Shown here one piece after another: positions 52,695 through 61,605 of a DNA stretch of 64,000 nt. Numbering within the stretch: the first letter of the stretch is position 1; each line of letters starts with the position of its first letter. Position numbers and translations under genes: made by a program. This stretch comes from Acidobacteriaceae bacterium. Lineage in GTDB: Bacteria; Acidobacteriota; Terriglobia; Terriglobales; Acidobacteriaceae. The notes beneath the pieces were generated by a model, which saw only the letters and a program-made list of their open reading frames with translations, searched no databases and was not told the DNA's origin. The stretch is taken from positions 23,218 to 87,217 of the forward strand of contig PMWW01000164.1 in NCBI GenBank assembly GCA_003165795.1, written 5' to 3'.

Positions 52695-52718
52695 GGTTGG
52701 ATCGTTCCCGATCCAACC
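52695..52718 (+). promoter_or_regulatory. Hairpin in the leader of the glycine-zipper lipoprotein gene
   Basis: GGTTGGATC (52695-52703), loop GTTCCC and GATCCAACC (52710-52718) make a perfect 9-bp stem, 23 nt before the ATG. It resembles the GTTGATC / GATCAAC hairpin of leaders A-C, but the second CCTCC hairpin is absent. A separate CCGGGAAACTCCCGG hairpin lies upstream at about 52651. Membership in the same family is uncertain. Confidence 0.5.
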
Positions 52719-52741
52719 CAACAACGAAAGCAGGAAGAACT

Positions 52742-53593
52742 ATGCGTTCCCGAATGTCAGCGCTCGTGCTTAGTGCAATTCTCATGGTAAGTTTCGCGGC
52801 CTGCAGCAAGAAGGACCAGAGCCAGAACCAGTCGCCGATGGCGAACGACACTTCTTCTTCGGCCCAGGCTAATCAACCGGCGAGCACCACGCCGCAGGCC
52901 AATCCGGCCGCGCCAAATCAGCAGGCCTCCTCGGCTCCGGCGCAGCCGCCGCAGCAGCAAATGGCGCCGGCCCAGCAACCGCAGCAAATGGCGCCAGCCC
53001 AGCCGCAACCGCAGATGGCCCAGGCGCCACCACCACCGCCGCCGCCGCCATTGGTGGTTCCGGCAGGCACAAGTCTGGTGGTACGGGTAGGCGAGACCAT
53101 CAACACAAAAATGGCGAACCCAGGCGACTCCTTTACGGGAGTGCTGGCGCATTCCGTGGCAGTGAATGGTGTGGTTGCTATCCCGTCTGGCGCGGGCGTG
53201 GCCGGAACCGTGGTCGATGCGAAGTCGCCGGGCAGGTTTAAGGGCGAGGGAACGTTGTCGATCGCGTTGACCTCGATCAACGTGCGTGGTGTTCCGACCA
53301 CGATTCAAAGTTCCACCTATACCCAGACCATCAAAGGCAAGGGCAAGCGGACGGCAGTTATGGCTGGTGGTGGAACCGGAGCCGGCGCTTTGATTGGCGG
53401 ACTCGCCGGCGGCGGTAAAGGTGCACTGATCGGCGGTTTGGTTGGTGCCGGCGCCGGTACAGCGGGTGCGGCGTTTACCGGCAACAAGGAACTGACGATT
53501 CCGGCGGAGTCGGTAGTTACCTTCAGGCTGGGACACTCGATTACCGTGCGGCGGTCGGCGAAACAGCCGTCGCAGAACCAGCCGTCTCAGTAG
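52742..53593 (+). CDS. Lipoprotein with Gln/Pro-rich linker and glycine-zipper membrane hairpin
   Basis: The protein has 283 residues. The lipobox is ILMVSFAACS. A low-complexity Gln/Pro/Ala linker (about 25-100) ends in a run of prolines. A beta domain (VPAGTSLVVRVGETINTKMA, GVAGTVVDAKSPGRF) is followed by a glycine zipper (VMAGGGTGAGALIGGLAGGG, KGALIGGLVGAGAGTAGAAF) and a final beta part. Glycine-zipper lipoproteins are usually anchored in the outer membrane and insert a hairpin. The ATG at 52742 follows AGGAAGAACT; the longer frame from 52640 covers the leader hairpins. A terminator lies 26 bp downstream. Confidence 0.88.
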   Translation: MRSRMSALVLSAILMVSFAACSKKDQSQNQSPMANDTSSSAQANQPASTTPQANPAAPNQQASSAPAQPPQQQMAPAQQPQQMAPAQPQPQMAQAPPPPPPPPLVVPAGTSLVVRVGETINTKMANPGDSFTGVLAHSVAVNGVVAIPSGAGVAGTVVDAKSPGRFKGEGTLSIALTSINVRGVPTTIQSSTYTQTIKGKGKRTAVMAGGGTGAGALIGGLAGGGKGALIGGLVGAGAGTAGAAFTGNKELTIPAESVVTFRLGHSITVRRSAKQPSQNQPSQ

Positions 53594-53619
53594 GTTCTTC
53601 GGTCGTAATCCAGTGAAGA

Positions 53620-53647
53620 GGGATGCCATGATGGCCTCCCTTTTTTT
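53620..53647 (+). terminator. Intrinsic terminator after the glycine-zipper lipoprotein gene
   Basis: GGGATGCCA pairs with TGGCCTCCC (one mismatch) around TGA, followed by seven T. It lies 26 bp past the stop codon. Confidence 0.8.
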
Positions 53648-53686
53648 GTCCGCGGGTTGGCGTGCGATAGACCTGGCTGGATAACG

Positions 53687-55138
53687 CTACTTAACCTGTG
53701 CCCTTGCCTTTGTCCGCCGTTGCTCGGCCCAGCCTGCCTTCACAACTTGACGGCCGCGGGCCAGGGCCAAGGCATCGGCGGGAACATCTTCGGTGATGCA
53801 GGAAGAAGCGCCAATGTAGGCCCCCCGCCCGATGCGAATGGGTGCGACGAGAGTGGAGTCGCTGCCCACGAACACGCCGTCTTCAATCACGGTGACATTC
53901 TTATTCACGCCGTCATAGTTGCAAGTGATGGTGCCGGCTCCAACGTTCACCCCTTCCCCGATCTCGGCATCGCCCAGGTAGGTGAGATGATTGGCTTTCG
54001 ATCCCTTGCCCAGCCGCGTCTTCTTGGTCTCCACAAAGTTGCCGACGTGGGCGCCCTCACCGATGTCACTGCCTGGGCGGAGATGCGAGTACGGTCCAAT
54101 CTGCGCCCCTTTGCGCACCACCGAATCTTCCAGAATGCAGCCCGGCCGGATGAGTACGTTATTGCCAATCTCGCAATTGGTAATGATGGAGTAGGAGCGA
54201 ATGCGGCAGTCAGCGCCGATCCTTGTCTTGCCGATCAGTTGCACGAAGGGCTCGATTACGGTGTCAGTGCCGATTTCGACATCGGCATCGATGTCGCATG
54301 TCTCAGGGCGAAAGATCGTGGTCCCGGCCAGCATGAGCTCACCTGCTTTCTGGTTGCGAAGCTGAGCGTCAAGTTGCGCGAGTTCCATACGGGTGTTGAT
54401 GCCGAGCACTTCGTTGGAATCGTCGGCCCGCAAAGCCAGCACCTTTTCGCCGGCCTTGCGCAACAGCACTGCGATGTCGGTCAGGTAATACTCGCGGTGA
54501 GCATTGTCGGTTCCCAGCTTGCCGATGTGCGCATACAGAGGCTTAGCGGCAAAAGCGTAGATGCCGGAGTTGATCTCGCGCTGCTGCAGCTCCTTGCCGC
54601 GCAGCGCTTTCTGTTCGACGATGCGATCTACTTCGTCCGTCTCTTTGCCGCGTACGATTTTGCGGAAGACGCGGCCGTAGCCGGTAGGATCGTCGGGCTC
54701 GGCCGTGAGCATGGTCATCGCCGCATGGCTCGCCACATGAAAGTCGCGGACCCGCGCAATCGTCTCCGCCTTAATTAACGGCACGTCACCCGAGAGTACG
54801 AGAACGTTATCGAAGCCCTGTAGCGCGGCGCGGGCGGTCATCACGGCGTGTCCGGTACCGAGCTGTTCGCTTTGCAGGATGAAACTAATGCCGGTGGACC
54901 GCAGAGCTTCGCACACGCGCTCCGACTCATGGCCGACGATAGCGAAGATGCTACTGGGAGGAACGACTTCCACTGCCGCCGCCACAACGTGGGCCAATAG
55001 CGGCTTGCCGCCGATTTCGTGCAGCACCTTGGGGCGGCTTGACTTCAGCCGCGTGCCTTTTCCGGCAGCCAGGATGGCAACCGCAAATGTGGCCGGTTTC
55101 TTCTTGGTTTTCGCAGAGGTAGAAGTAGGCTTGGGCAT
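53687..55138 (-). CDS. glmU: Bifunctional UDP-N-acetylglucosamine pyrophosphorylase / glucosamine-1-phosphate acetyltransferase
   Basis: The protein has 483 residues. The N-terminal uridylyltransferase domain has AAGKGTRLKSSRPKVLHEIGG and SEQLGTGHAVMTA, and DVPLIKAETI. The C-terminal left-handed beta-helix acetyltransferase has hexapeptide repeats: IGADCRIRSYSIITNCEIGN, LRPGSDIGEGAHVGNFVETK, HLTYLGDAEIGEGVNVGAGT and CNYDGVNKNVT. It makes UDP-GlcNAc for peptidoglycan and lipopolysaccharide. It is slightly longer than E. coli GlmU (456) because of a Lys-rich N-terminus and basic C-terminus. It is followed 25 bp upstream by yvcK, which binds its product, an instructive pairing. Confidence 0.96.
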   Translation of the reverse strand: MPKPTSTSAKTKKKPATFAVAILAAGKGTRLKSSRPKVLHEIGGKPLLAHVVAAAVEVVPPSSIFAIVGHESERVCEALRSTGISFILQSEQLGTGHAVMTARAALQGFDNVLVLSGDVPLIKAETIARVRDFHVASHAAMTMLTAEPDDPTGYGRVFRKIVRGKETDEVDRIVEQKALRGKELQQREINSGIYAFAAKPLYAHIGKLGTDNAHREYYLTDIAVLLRKAGEKVLALRADDSNEVLGINTRMELAQLDAQLRNQKAGELMLAGTTIFRPETCDIDADVEIGTDTVIEPFVQLIGKTRIGADCRIRSYSIITNCEIGNNVLIRPGCILEDSVVRKGAQIGPYSHLRPGSDIGEGAHVGNFVETKKTRLGKGSKANHLTYLGDAEIGEGVNVGAGTITCNYDGVNKNVTVIEDGVFVGSDSTLVAPIRIGRGAYIGASSCITEDVPADALALARGRQVVKAGWAEQRRTKARAQVK

Positions 55139-55162
55139 TTCGATTCCAGATGTACGAGCGAG

Positions 55163-56233
55163 CTACGAGTCCCGGCGCAGAGCAGGTACCGGGGACTCGC
55201 GCAACTCCATCATAAGCTGCAGCAGGTCTTGCGCAACTCGGTAGGTGTTGTGGCGGGCGACCAAGCCATCCGGGCGCATCGCCTCCAGGAGATACTCGCC
55301 CAGAACAGGTTTCACCCCCAGGGCCTCTATTTGCTCCACGTCGGGCTCGATCTGCGACTGTTGTTTTTCCGCATACTTCGCGGCCAGAGCCGGAGATGCC
55401 GGGCAGCGATTGACGAACGCGTAATCGAAGAAGCGATGGCGGGCGTGCTTATAGAGGGCGCGAATGTGATCGGCAGCGGAAAGGCCCAAACTCTCATTGG
55501 CCTGGGTCATCAGGTTGCATACGAACACCTTGACGGCACGCGAATTAGCAATCGCCCGGGAAACATCGCGCACCAGCAGGTTTGGGACCAGGCTGGTGAA
55601 CAGCGATCCCGGTCCAATGGTGATTAAGTCGGCATTCTCGATGGCCTCAAGCGCCGCCGGCAACGGTCTGGCGTTGGCCGGCGCCATGCGTAGTTCCACG
55701 ATGCGACGATCGCTAGCCGTAATGTTGGTTTCCCCGCCCACGAAGGAGCCGTCGTCCATGATGGCGTACAGTTGCGCGTTACTGGTGGTGGCAGGATAAA
55801 TGTGGCCACGAGTGGCTAGAATCGCCGAGGAATGTTTCACCGCCTGGCTGAAGTCGCCGGTTATGGCGGTCATCGCCGAAAGGAACAGGTTACCGAAACT
55901 GTGTCCGCCCAGTCCTTCGCCGGCAGGGAAGCGGTACTGGAAGAGCCGCGACAGCAGCGCTTCCTCCTCCGACAGCGCGACAATGCAGCTGCGCACGTCT
56001 CCGGGAGCAGGGAGGTTCAGTTCTCTCCTTAGCCGTCCGCTGGATCCGCCGTCGTCGCTTACCGTGACGATGGCCGACAGGTCTGCGATCGAAGGCAGAC
56101 TGGGTGACTCGGCTTCGGCCGCCGTCGGCCTGACGTACTGTTTCAAACCGCGCAGCAAGGTGGAGAGTCCAGTGCCTCCGCCCATGGCGACGACATTCAC
56201 GGCCCGCACTTCAGCGACGGAATTGTTCTGCAT
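55163..56233 (-). CDS. yvcK: Gluconeogenesis factor YvcK/GluU (UDP-GlcNAc-binding)
   Basis: The protein has 356 residues from the ATG at 56233 (MQNNSV). Family blocks are VVAMGGGTGLSTLLRGLK (nucleotide-sugar loop), IVTVSDDGGSSGRLRRELN, GDVRSCIVALS, GHSFGNLFLSAMTAITGDF, DLITIGPGSLFTSLVPNLLV and VCNLMTQANESLG. This family binds UDP-GlcNAc and controls cell-wall precursor metabolism and shape. A GTG at 56269 gives an extension that overlaps the next gene and has no better ribosome site. It is transcribed just upstream of glmU, which makes the ligand. Confidence 0.94.
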   Translation of the reverse strand: MQNNSVAEVRAVNVVAMGGGTGLSTLLRGLKQYVRPTAAEAESPSLPSIADLSAIVTVSDDGGSSGRLRRELNLPAPGDVRSCIVALSEEEALLSRLFQYRFPAGEGLGGHSFGNLFLSAMTAITGDFSQAVKHSSAILATRGHIYPATTSNAQLYAIMDDGSFVGGETNITASDRRIVELRMAPANARPLPAALEAIENADLITIGPGSLFTSLVPNLLVRDVSRAIANSRAVKVFVCNLMTQANESLGLSAADHIRALYKHARHRFFDYAFVNRCPASPALAAKYAEKQQSQIEPDVEQIEALGVKPVLGEYLLEAMRPDGLVARHNTYRVAQDLLQLMMELRESPVPALRRDS

Positions 56234-56256
56234 GGCTCTGCTCGATTCGCGGGCGG

Positions 56257-56904
56257 CTAGTAATGCCACTTTTCAGACGCAGATGGCGATTCGGCGCTGT
56301 TATCGGGATAGAGTAGTTCGGTAAATCTGGGATCGTCAGCCAGGTTCTTGAAATCGGAGTCGTTGCGTGCCTGGTAGCGGTTCGCGGGATTCAGACGAAT
56401 AGCTTCGTTCAGGCTCTGGATGGCCTCGGGGAAGTGGCCGGTCAGGCAGTTTAAAGACGCCATTCCGTACCAGATAAAGTCGAGCTGGGGAGCGCGCTTC
56501 ACCAGCGTCTCAAAGTTCTCGCGTGCGGTCACATAGTCGCCCATGTTCATAACCGACACGGCATAGTCAAACTGTTCCTCAGGCGTCTTGAACGTAGTGG
56601 AGGCCCGGCTTAACTGCTGGTTGCAGCTACTGAGGTGGACCGAGGCGCGGTCGGCGAGTTCTGGGCTGGGTCCGCCGACGACCTTTTCGAAATAGGCCTT
56701 AGCGCGGTCGTATTTGTGTACCTGGAGAGCTTTGAGTCCAGCCTCATAGTTTTGCACAGCCTGTGCAAAACGGGGGTCGTCGGCTAGTTTCATTGGCTTG
56801 GGTCCTCGGCCGCTGTTGTCGGAGCCTGCTGCTGGCGATAAGTTTCTATCTTTCTTAGGCTTGGAAGCTATTTCTTTAACATTTCCAGCGACTTTTTTCT
56901 TCAT
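56257..56904 (-). CDS. TPR-containing protein
   Basis: The protein has 215 residues: a Lys-rich N-terminus of about 35 residues, then TPR helices: AQAVQNYEAGLKALQVHKYD with AKAYFEKVV, EQFDYAVSVMNMGDYVTARE with NFETLVKRAP, and FIWYGMASLNCLTGHFPEAI with QSLNEAIRLNP. It ends with an Asp/Ser-rich tail. No signal peptide. It is a likely cytosolic scaffold; the partner is unknown. The ATG at 56904 is chosen because the region upstream to 57018 looks non-protein-like. It lies just upstream of yvcK, possibly in the same transcript. Confidence 0.83.
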   Translation of the reverse strand: MKKKVAGNVKEIASKPKKDRNLSPAAGSDNSGRGPKPMKLADDPRFAQAVQNYEAGLKALQVHKYDRAKAYFEKVVGGPSPELADRASVHLSSCNQQLSRASTTFKTPEEQFDYAVSVMNMGDYVTARENFETLVKRAPQLDFIWYGMASLNCLTGHFPEAIQSLNEAIRLNPANRYQARNDSDFKNLADDPRFTELLYPDNSAESPSASEKWHY

Positions 56905-57078
56905 CCGGTGGCTTCCCTTAGGTCGTTCGCGACCGAGAACCGCTGCGGCTGTGGAAAAACCCCAAATCACAAACAGGTTGTTTGGCTGAGTTATACCCGC
57001 AACCGGGGAACTCGTCAACCCACTCTATAAATCAGGCAAGCACCGGAAAATAAATTAGCAAGCGCCGGAAATGTTGGG

Positions 57079-57510
57079 TTAGTCGCTCTTCGCTGCCGAT
57101 TCCAAGTCAATGGATTTCCAGTCACCCTTAATGATCCCGGCCCGGATCTGAGCGGGCGTTTTCTTCCGCTTGGTCTGCTCGTACGTGTAAAAGACTTCTT
57201 TCATACAAATTCCGCAATGGGCGCCGTGCACGCTCTCGAAACACGTATGCAGGCTGCTGTGGCCGATACGTTCGCAGTAGCAATAACAAGGCATTTGATT
57301 CAGCACACCGGGAATCTTGGCCGCCAGTTCATAGGCGCGTACCTGATACGGAAACTTGAAAGCCTCTCCCCACAATTGGTCCTTGGGAAGGACGGGCAAT
57401 GCTTCGCCGGGTTTCAAAGGGCCAGTGTTGAAGGCGGGAACGTGGTCACCCTGAGCGACGCAAACCACGGCGAGCAAAGCTATCAATATGAGTATTGCAG
57501 GTCTCTTCAT
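57079..57510 (-). CDS. Exported Cys-rich CYCXC family protein
   Basis: The protein has 143 residues with a signal peptide (LILIALLAVVCVAQG). The core is QMPCYCYCERIGHSSLHTCF, ESVHGAHCGICMKEVFYTYE: a PCYCYC motif, His residues and later Cys, HCGIC. This is the PCYCxC/CYCXC family, predicted to bind metal or heme outside the cytoplasm. No redox genes adjoin. The ATG at 57510 has AGGATG upstream; an alternative Met lies at 57519. Confidence 0.86.
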   Translation of the reverse strand: MKRPAILILIALLAVVCVAQGDHVPAFNTGPLKPGEALPVLPKDQLWGEAFKFPYQVRAYELAAKIPGVLNQMPCYCYCERIGHSSLHTCFESVHGAHCGICMKEVFYTYEQTKRKKTPAQIRAGIIKGDWKSIDLESAAKSD

Positions 57511-57690
57511 GAGGGACATCCTAGCGATGCATTGTATCGGAGAAAGGCAGCTGTACCCAAACCGTCGCCCATGGCGATGGGCGCGGTGCGGCTGGAGGGT
57601 TTTCTTGGCCGTTAGCGAAATCCACAAGTAGCGCTGTTCTGCGCGCTGCCGCTGAAACTATAATGGTTCGTTGCCGTCTAAACCATTGAG

Positions 57691-58302
57691 ATGAGTTTCG
57701 TCCCGAATCCAGAGAATCCGACCGGTGGTAATCCCCGTACATCTTCGGATCACGCCAATGCAGCGCCGGGATTGCCCGATCCGTCGCGGGCGAAGCCTTT
57801 TCTCGCAGGCTGGTTGCGGGACGTCATCATCTCGCTGGCCGTCTCGGCGTTCTTCATCATCTTTCTCTACCAGCCGGTAAGAGTCGAAGGCACCAGCATG
57901 ATGCCGACGCTGCAGGACCAGGAACGCGTTTTCATCAATAAGTTTGTCTACAAGCTGGAGCCTATCGAACGCAGCGACGTGATTGTCTTTCGTTACCCGC
58001 GCGATCCCGCCAAGAGCTACATCAAGCGCGTGATTGCGGTTGCCGGCGACCGGGTGAAGATTGACGACGGCGTGGTTTACGTCAATGGTCACCGGTTGCA
58101 CGAGACGTATGTCCCGGAAGTTTACGAAGACGTGCGCTCTTATCCCGAGACCGTGGTGCCACCGCACTGCTACTTTGTGCTGGGAGATCATCGCAACCTG
58201 TCCAACGACAGCCGCGATTTCGGCCCGGTCGATGAAGACTTCATCTACGGCAAGGCAGTCTTCGGATACTGGCCGGTAGCCAAGCTGGGCACGCTGCGGT
58301 AG
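57691..58302 (+). CDS. lepB: Signal peptidase I
   Basis: The protein has 203 residues. A disordered N-terminus is followed by one membrane helix (IISLAVSAFFIIFLYQPV), the nucleophile block VEGTSMMPTLQDQERV (Ser69), the general base Lys112 in SYIKRVIAVAGDRVKIDDG, and VLGDHRNLSNDSRDFGPV. It removes signal peptides from the many exported proteins encoded here. It lies 170 bp before the AAA/DUF4276 pair. Confidence 0.96.
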   Translation: MSFVPNPENPTGGNPRTSSDHANAAPGLPDPSRAKPFLAGWLRDVIISLAVSAFFIIFLYQPVRVEGTSMMPTLQDQERVFINKFVYKLEPIERSDVIVFRYPRDPAKSYIKRVIAVAGDRVKIDDGVVYVNGHRLHETYVPEVYEDVRSYPETVVPPHCYFVLGDHRNLSNDSRDFGPVDEDFIYGKAVFGYWPVAKLGTLR

Positions 58303-58472
58303 AGAATCTTCCTGTCTGGCATTTCGATCGTTTAATGCAACTGACGTTGTTGAATCATCCCGCACCACAGACAGCGCCCGTTAAACACGAGTAAGCAGGC
58401 CATCCGAAAGAGGCTGCCGTGCTCGGTCTCCCTGCTTGGTATATAGTGTCGGGTTGTTGGCGTTAAGAGAGC

Positions 58473-59654
58473 ATGAAGAAGAACAGACTCAAAAGCCTGC
58501 GCGTTCAGAATCTTTTGTCATTTGGTGCCGACTCCCCCGAAGTGGAGCTCAGTGACCTGAACGTGCTGATCGGCCCTAACGGCTCCGGCAAGTCGAATCT
58601 TATAGAGATCATTGGGCTGCTTCGGAGTGCGCCCAAAGACTTTTCGGAAGAGGTGGCCGATAGCGGCGGAGTCTCAGAGTTGTTGTGGAAAGGGAAGCCG
58701 AAAGCTAAAAATGTTACGGCTACTCTTGAAGTAAAAGCTGACCCCGTCGGGGTTAAGCGGACACTACTGTACCGCCTGTCGTTCACCAGGGCCGGCACGC
58801 AGCTCAAAATCGTGGACGAAAAGATCGAAAACGAAAAACCAGATGAAGGTCATGAGCGGCCCTATCTGTACTTTGATTACAACGGTGGCCGCCCGGTGCT
58901 TAACGTCGCCGGGCAGCCCCGCTCCCTCAAGCACGAGGAAGTAGACCCACAGAGGTCGATACTGTCTCAACGCCAAGATCCGGATCAGTATCCGGAGGTC
59001 ACGTACTTAGGCAGATTTTTCGGAAGCTTCCGGCTGTACAGAAACTGGGACTTTGGACCCGATTCCGAAGTTCGTAATTTATACGGCTCTGAACAGAAGA
59101 ATGACTTTCTCGAAGAAGACATCAGCAATCTTGGCCTTATGCTCAATCGGCTGCGAGCTGAGCCTAATGCGAAGCCGGAATTGCTGCGTCACTTGAAGAT
59201 GTTCTACCAAGGGGCTGAAGACATATTGACGCCCATTCAAGGCGGATTGGTTGACGTTCGCGTTGAGGAGGAGAATGGAATTACCATTCCCGCCTCCCGC
59301 CTATCAGATGGTACCCTTCGCTGGCTTTCTCTGCTGACAATTTTGCTGCACCCCGACCCGCCGCCGCTGGTGTGCATAGAAGAGCCCGAATTGGGATTAC
59401 ATCCGGATATGATTCAACCACTGGCGAAGTTGCTCTTGAGCGCGTCAGAGCGGATGCAGCTAATCGTAACGACGCATTCTGACGGACTAGTCGATGAACT
59501 TTCGGGGAACCCTAGCGCCGTTATCGTTTGCGAGAAACGTAATGCATCCTCAATCCTAAAGCGGCTGAATTCGGAGCAACTTTCGGATTGGTTGAAACGC
59601 TACACGCTGGGACAGCTATGGCGCACTGGTGAAATCGGGGGTAATCGCTGGTGA
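58473..59654 (+). CDS. AAA ATPase (AAA_21/OLD-like) of a putative defence pair
   Basis: The protein has 393 residues. The N-terminal ATPase lobe has LNVLIGPNGSGKSNLIEII (Walker A, 34-41). The C-terminal lobe has SRLSDGTLRWLSLLTILLHP (ABC-like signature), PLVCIEEPELGLHPDMI (Walker B, about 297-313) and VTTHSDGLVDEL (H-loop). The middle is a helical and beta insert of about 180 residues. This is the SMC-like ATPase type of OLD, AbiL and PARIS-like systems. It overlaps the next gene by GTGA (59651-59654), so the two are coupled. Codons are more A/T-rich than those of lepB and mqnC on either side. A ribosome site AAGAGAG precedes the ATG. Confidence 0.9.
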   Translation: MKKNRLKSLRVQNLLSFGADSPEVELSDLNVLIGPNGSGKSNLIEIIGLLRSAPKDFSEEVADSGGVSELLWKGKPKAKNVTATLEVKADPVGVKRTLLYRLSFTRAGTQLKIVDEKIENEKPDEGHERPYLYFDYNGGRPVLNVAGQPRSLKHEEVDPQRSILSQRQDPDQYPEVTYLGRFFGSFRLYRNWDFGPDSEVRNLYGSEQKNDFLEEDISNLGLMLNRLRAEPNAKPELLRHLKMFYQGAEDILTPIQGGLVDVRVEEENGITIPASRLSDGTLRWLSLLTILLHPDPPPLVCIEEPELGLHPDMIQPLAKLLLSASERMQLIVTTHSDGLVDELSGNPSAVIVCEKRNASSILKRLNSEQLSDWLKRYTLGQLWRTGEIGGNRW

Positions 59655-60250
59655 GCGTTCGAATTTATCTCGAAGGTGGGTTTCAAGGAAGCACGAAGAG
59701 CGACTGTCGCAAAGCATTCCGATTGTTCTTCGAGAAGATTATTCCTCCTGGATCGTTCATGGTGATAGCCTCGGGGGATCGCGTCTCAACCTTTCGAGAT
59801 TTCTGTGAAGCGTTAAGACAGCACCGGGATGATTACATTATCCTGCTGGTAGATTCCGAAGGCCCAGTAGGTAAAAGCCCTTGGCAACATCTAGCGGAGC
59901 GAGTAGGGGACCAGTGGCGTCGACCTGACGCGGTCGCTGACGATCAGGCTCAATTGATGGTTGAGGTTATGGAGTCTTGGTTTTTCGCGGATAAGGCAGC
60001 TCTGATTGCCTATTACGGACAAGGTTTCCTAGGCAATTCATTGCCGGGTCAAACGAATATCGAACTGATCTCAAAGCAAGACGTCTTTCGCGCACTTGAA
60101 CACGCCTCACAACATGCGCAAAAAGGTAGGTACCGCAAGACCGCTCACGGCTTCGATCTAATTGAGAAGATTGACCCAGTTCGCCTACGAGCCGCGTCAC
60201 CTCATGCCGCCCGCCTTTTCGACGTGCTCGAGCGGGAAACGACCGGCTGA
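59651..60250 (+). CDS. DUF4276 (Toprim-related) effector of a putative defence pair
   Basis: The protein has 199 residues. It starts GTG (MSVRIYLEGGFQGSTKSDCR), giving the acidic YLEGG near the N-terminus. YIILLVDSEGPVG (about 71-83) gives a strand ending in a D-x-E acidic pair, and AQLMVEVMESWFFADKAALI follows. The glutamate plus acidic-pair pattern resembles a Toprim-like metal site, as in the nucleases paired with OLD-type ATPases. No membrane helix. The coupling to the ATPase suggests a two-protein anti-phage system, with this as the nuclease or effector. The nuclease activity is inferred, not shown. Confidence 0.85.
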   Translation: MSVRIYLEGGFQGSTKSDCRKAFRLFFEKIIPPGSFMVIASGDRVSTFRDFCEALRQHRDDYIILLVDSEGPVGKSPWQHLAERVGDQWRRPDAVADDQAQLMVEVMESWFFADKAALIAYYGQGFLGNSLPGQTNIELISKQDVFRALEHASQHAQKGRYRKTAHGFDLIEKIDPVRLRAASPHAARLFDVLERETTG

Positions 60251-60284
60251 GGTCACTGTTCCGAACCGAAATAGGTTCAGATCC

Positions 60285-61331
60285 TCAGTTCAAGAAAAAT
60301 TTCGTGTACAGGGTGTCGCGCTGGGCGGGACGGAAACCGGCATCGCGGATGATGCGCCGCAACTCTTCTTCCGTGGTGCAATTGCTAACCCCGGCCGCCC
60401 GCACCACGTTCTCCTCGATCATCACCGAGCCTACATCGTTGCCGCCGAAGCGCAAGCCGGTCTGGCAGACCTTCAGCCCTTGCGTGACCCAACTCGATTG
60501 AACGTTCTCGAAGTTGCTGAGGAAGATGCGCGCGATCGCCAGCGTTTTCAGGTATTCGACAGCGGTGGCCTCGTCCCATCCGCGTCCGCCCAGAGACGTG
60601 TTCTGCGGCTGAAACGACCAGGGGATGAATGCGGTGAAGCCGCCGGTTTCTTCCTGCAGATCGTAGATGGCCTGGAAATGATTGATGCGATGTTCGTAGG
60701 TTTCGCCCACGCCGAACATCATGGTCGCCGTGGTTCTCATGCCGAGCTTGTGCGCCGTACGATGAACGTTGAGCCAGTCGTCGGTAAGGCACTTGAGGCG
60801 CGCGATCTTGTAGCGCACTTCGTCGTCCAGAATTTCGGCGCCGCCGCCGGGGATGGAATCGAGTCCGGCATCGCGCAGTCGCTTGATCGTGTCTTCGATG
60901 CTGAGCCCGCTGACTTCCGCGATGCAGATAATCTCTGAGGCCGAGAAGCAATGCATGTGGACCTGCGGGAAACGCTGTTTCAAGCCGCGGAGCAAGTCTT
61001 CAAACCACTCGATCTTCAAATCGGGATGAAGTCCGCCCTGCAGCAGCACGCCGGTGCCGCCCAGCTCCACGGTTTCTCGCACCTTGTCGTAAATCGTCTC
61101 GAAGTCGAGAATGTAGCCTTCTTTTGCCAGCTTGCCTTTCAGTGGGCGATAGAAGGCGCAGAAGGTGCAGTACTCGGTGCAAAAGTTCGTGTAGTTGATG
61201 TTGCGGTCGATGATGTAGGTGACCACCCCATCCGGATGCAGCCGGCGCCGCACCGCATCGGCTTCCATGCCGATGCCAATCAGATCATCGGAGCGATACA
61301 TCTCCAGCGCTTCAGTTTTGGTCAGAGACAT
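60285..61331 (-). CDS. mqnC: Cyclic dehypoxanthine futalosine synthase (radical SAM), menaquinone futalosine route
   Basis: The protein has 348 residues. The radical SAM cluster motif is FCTEYCTFCAFYRP (Cys51, Cys55, Cys58). GGTGVLLQGGLHPDLKIEWF, HMHCFSASEIICIAEVSGLS, LDSIPGGGAEILDDEVR, TATMMFGVGETYEHRINHF and FTAFIPWSFQPQNTSL match MqnC. It cyclises dehypoxanthine futalosine in the futalosine pathway of menaquinone synthesis. No other mqn genes are in the window, so the pathway is split here. The upstream gap (61332-61605) shows no gene. Confidence 0.93.
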   Translation of the reverse strand: MSLTKTEALEMYRSDDLIGIGMEADAVRRRLHPDGVVTYIIDRNINYTNFCTEYCTFCAFYRPLKGKLAKEGYILDFETIYDKVRETVELGGTGVLLQGGLHPDLKIEWFEDLLRGLKQRFPQVHMHCFSASEIICIAEVSGLSIEDTIKRLRDAGLDSIPGGGAEILDDEVRYKIARLKCLTDDWLNVHRTAHKLGMRTTATMMFGVGETYEHRINHFQAIYDLQEETGGFTAFIPWSFQPQNTSLGGRGWDEATAVEYLKTLAIARIFLSNFENVQSSWVTQGLKVCQTGLRFGGNDVGSVMIEENVVRAAGVSNCTTEEELRRIIRDAGFRPAQRDTLYTKFFLN

Positions 61332-61605
61332 AAAAGGGTGACATCCAGCAACCTACAATCCCACTCATCATTCTAGCGTTCTCAGACTCGGTAGGGAAGC
61401 CGAGCAACCAGAAGCGGCGAGACTAAAGCCGCGCGAATAACCTGAATTGAACATAATGCAGCGCGAAACAATGTTCCCGAAAGCGAGTTTATAAAGCCGG
61501 AGTTCTGGCGAATTTACGTTTGTCAGATGAAAAATGCAGGATAATTAGGTTTCACAGCCTCCCGGAGGACGACTTGGCTTTCTGGGCCGCTGTGGAGGAG
61601 GAACC

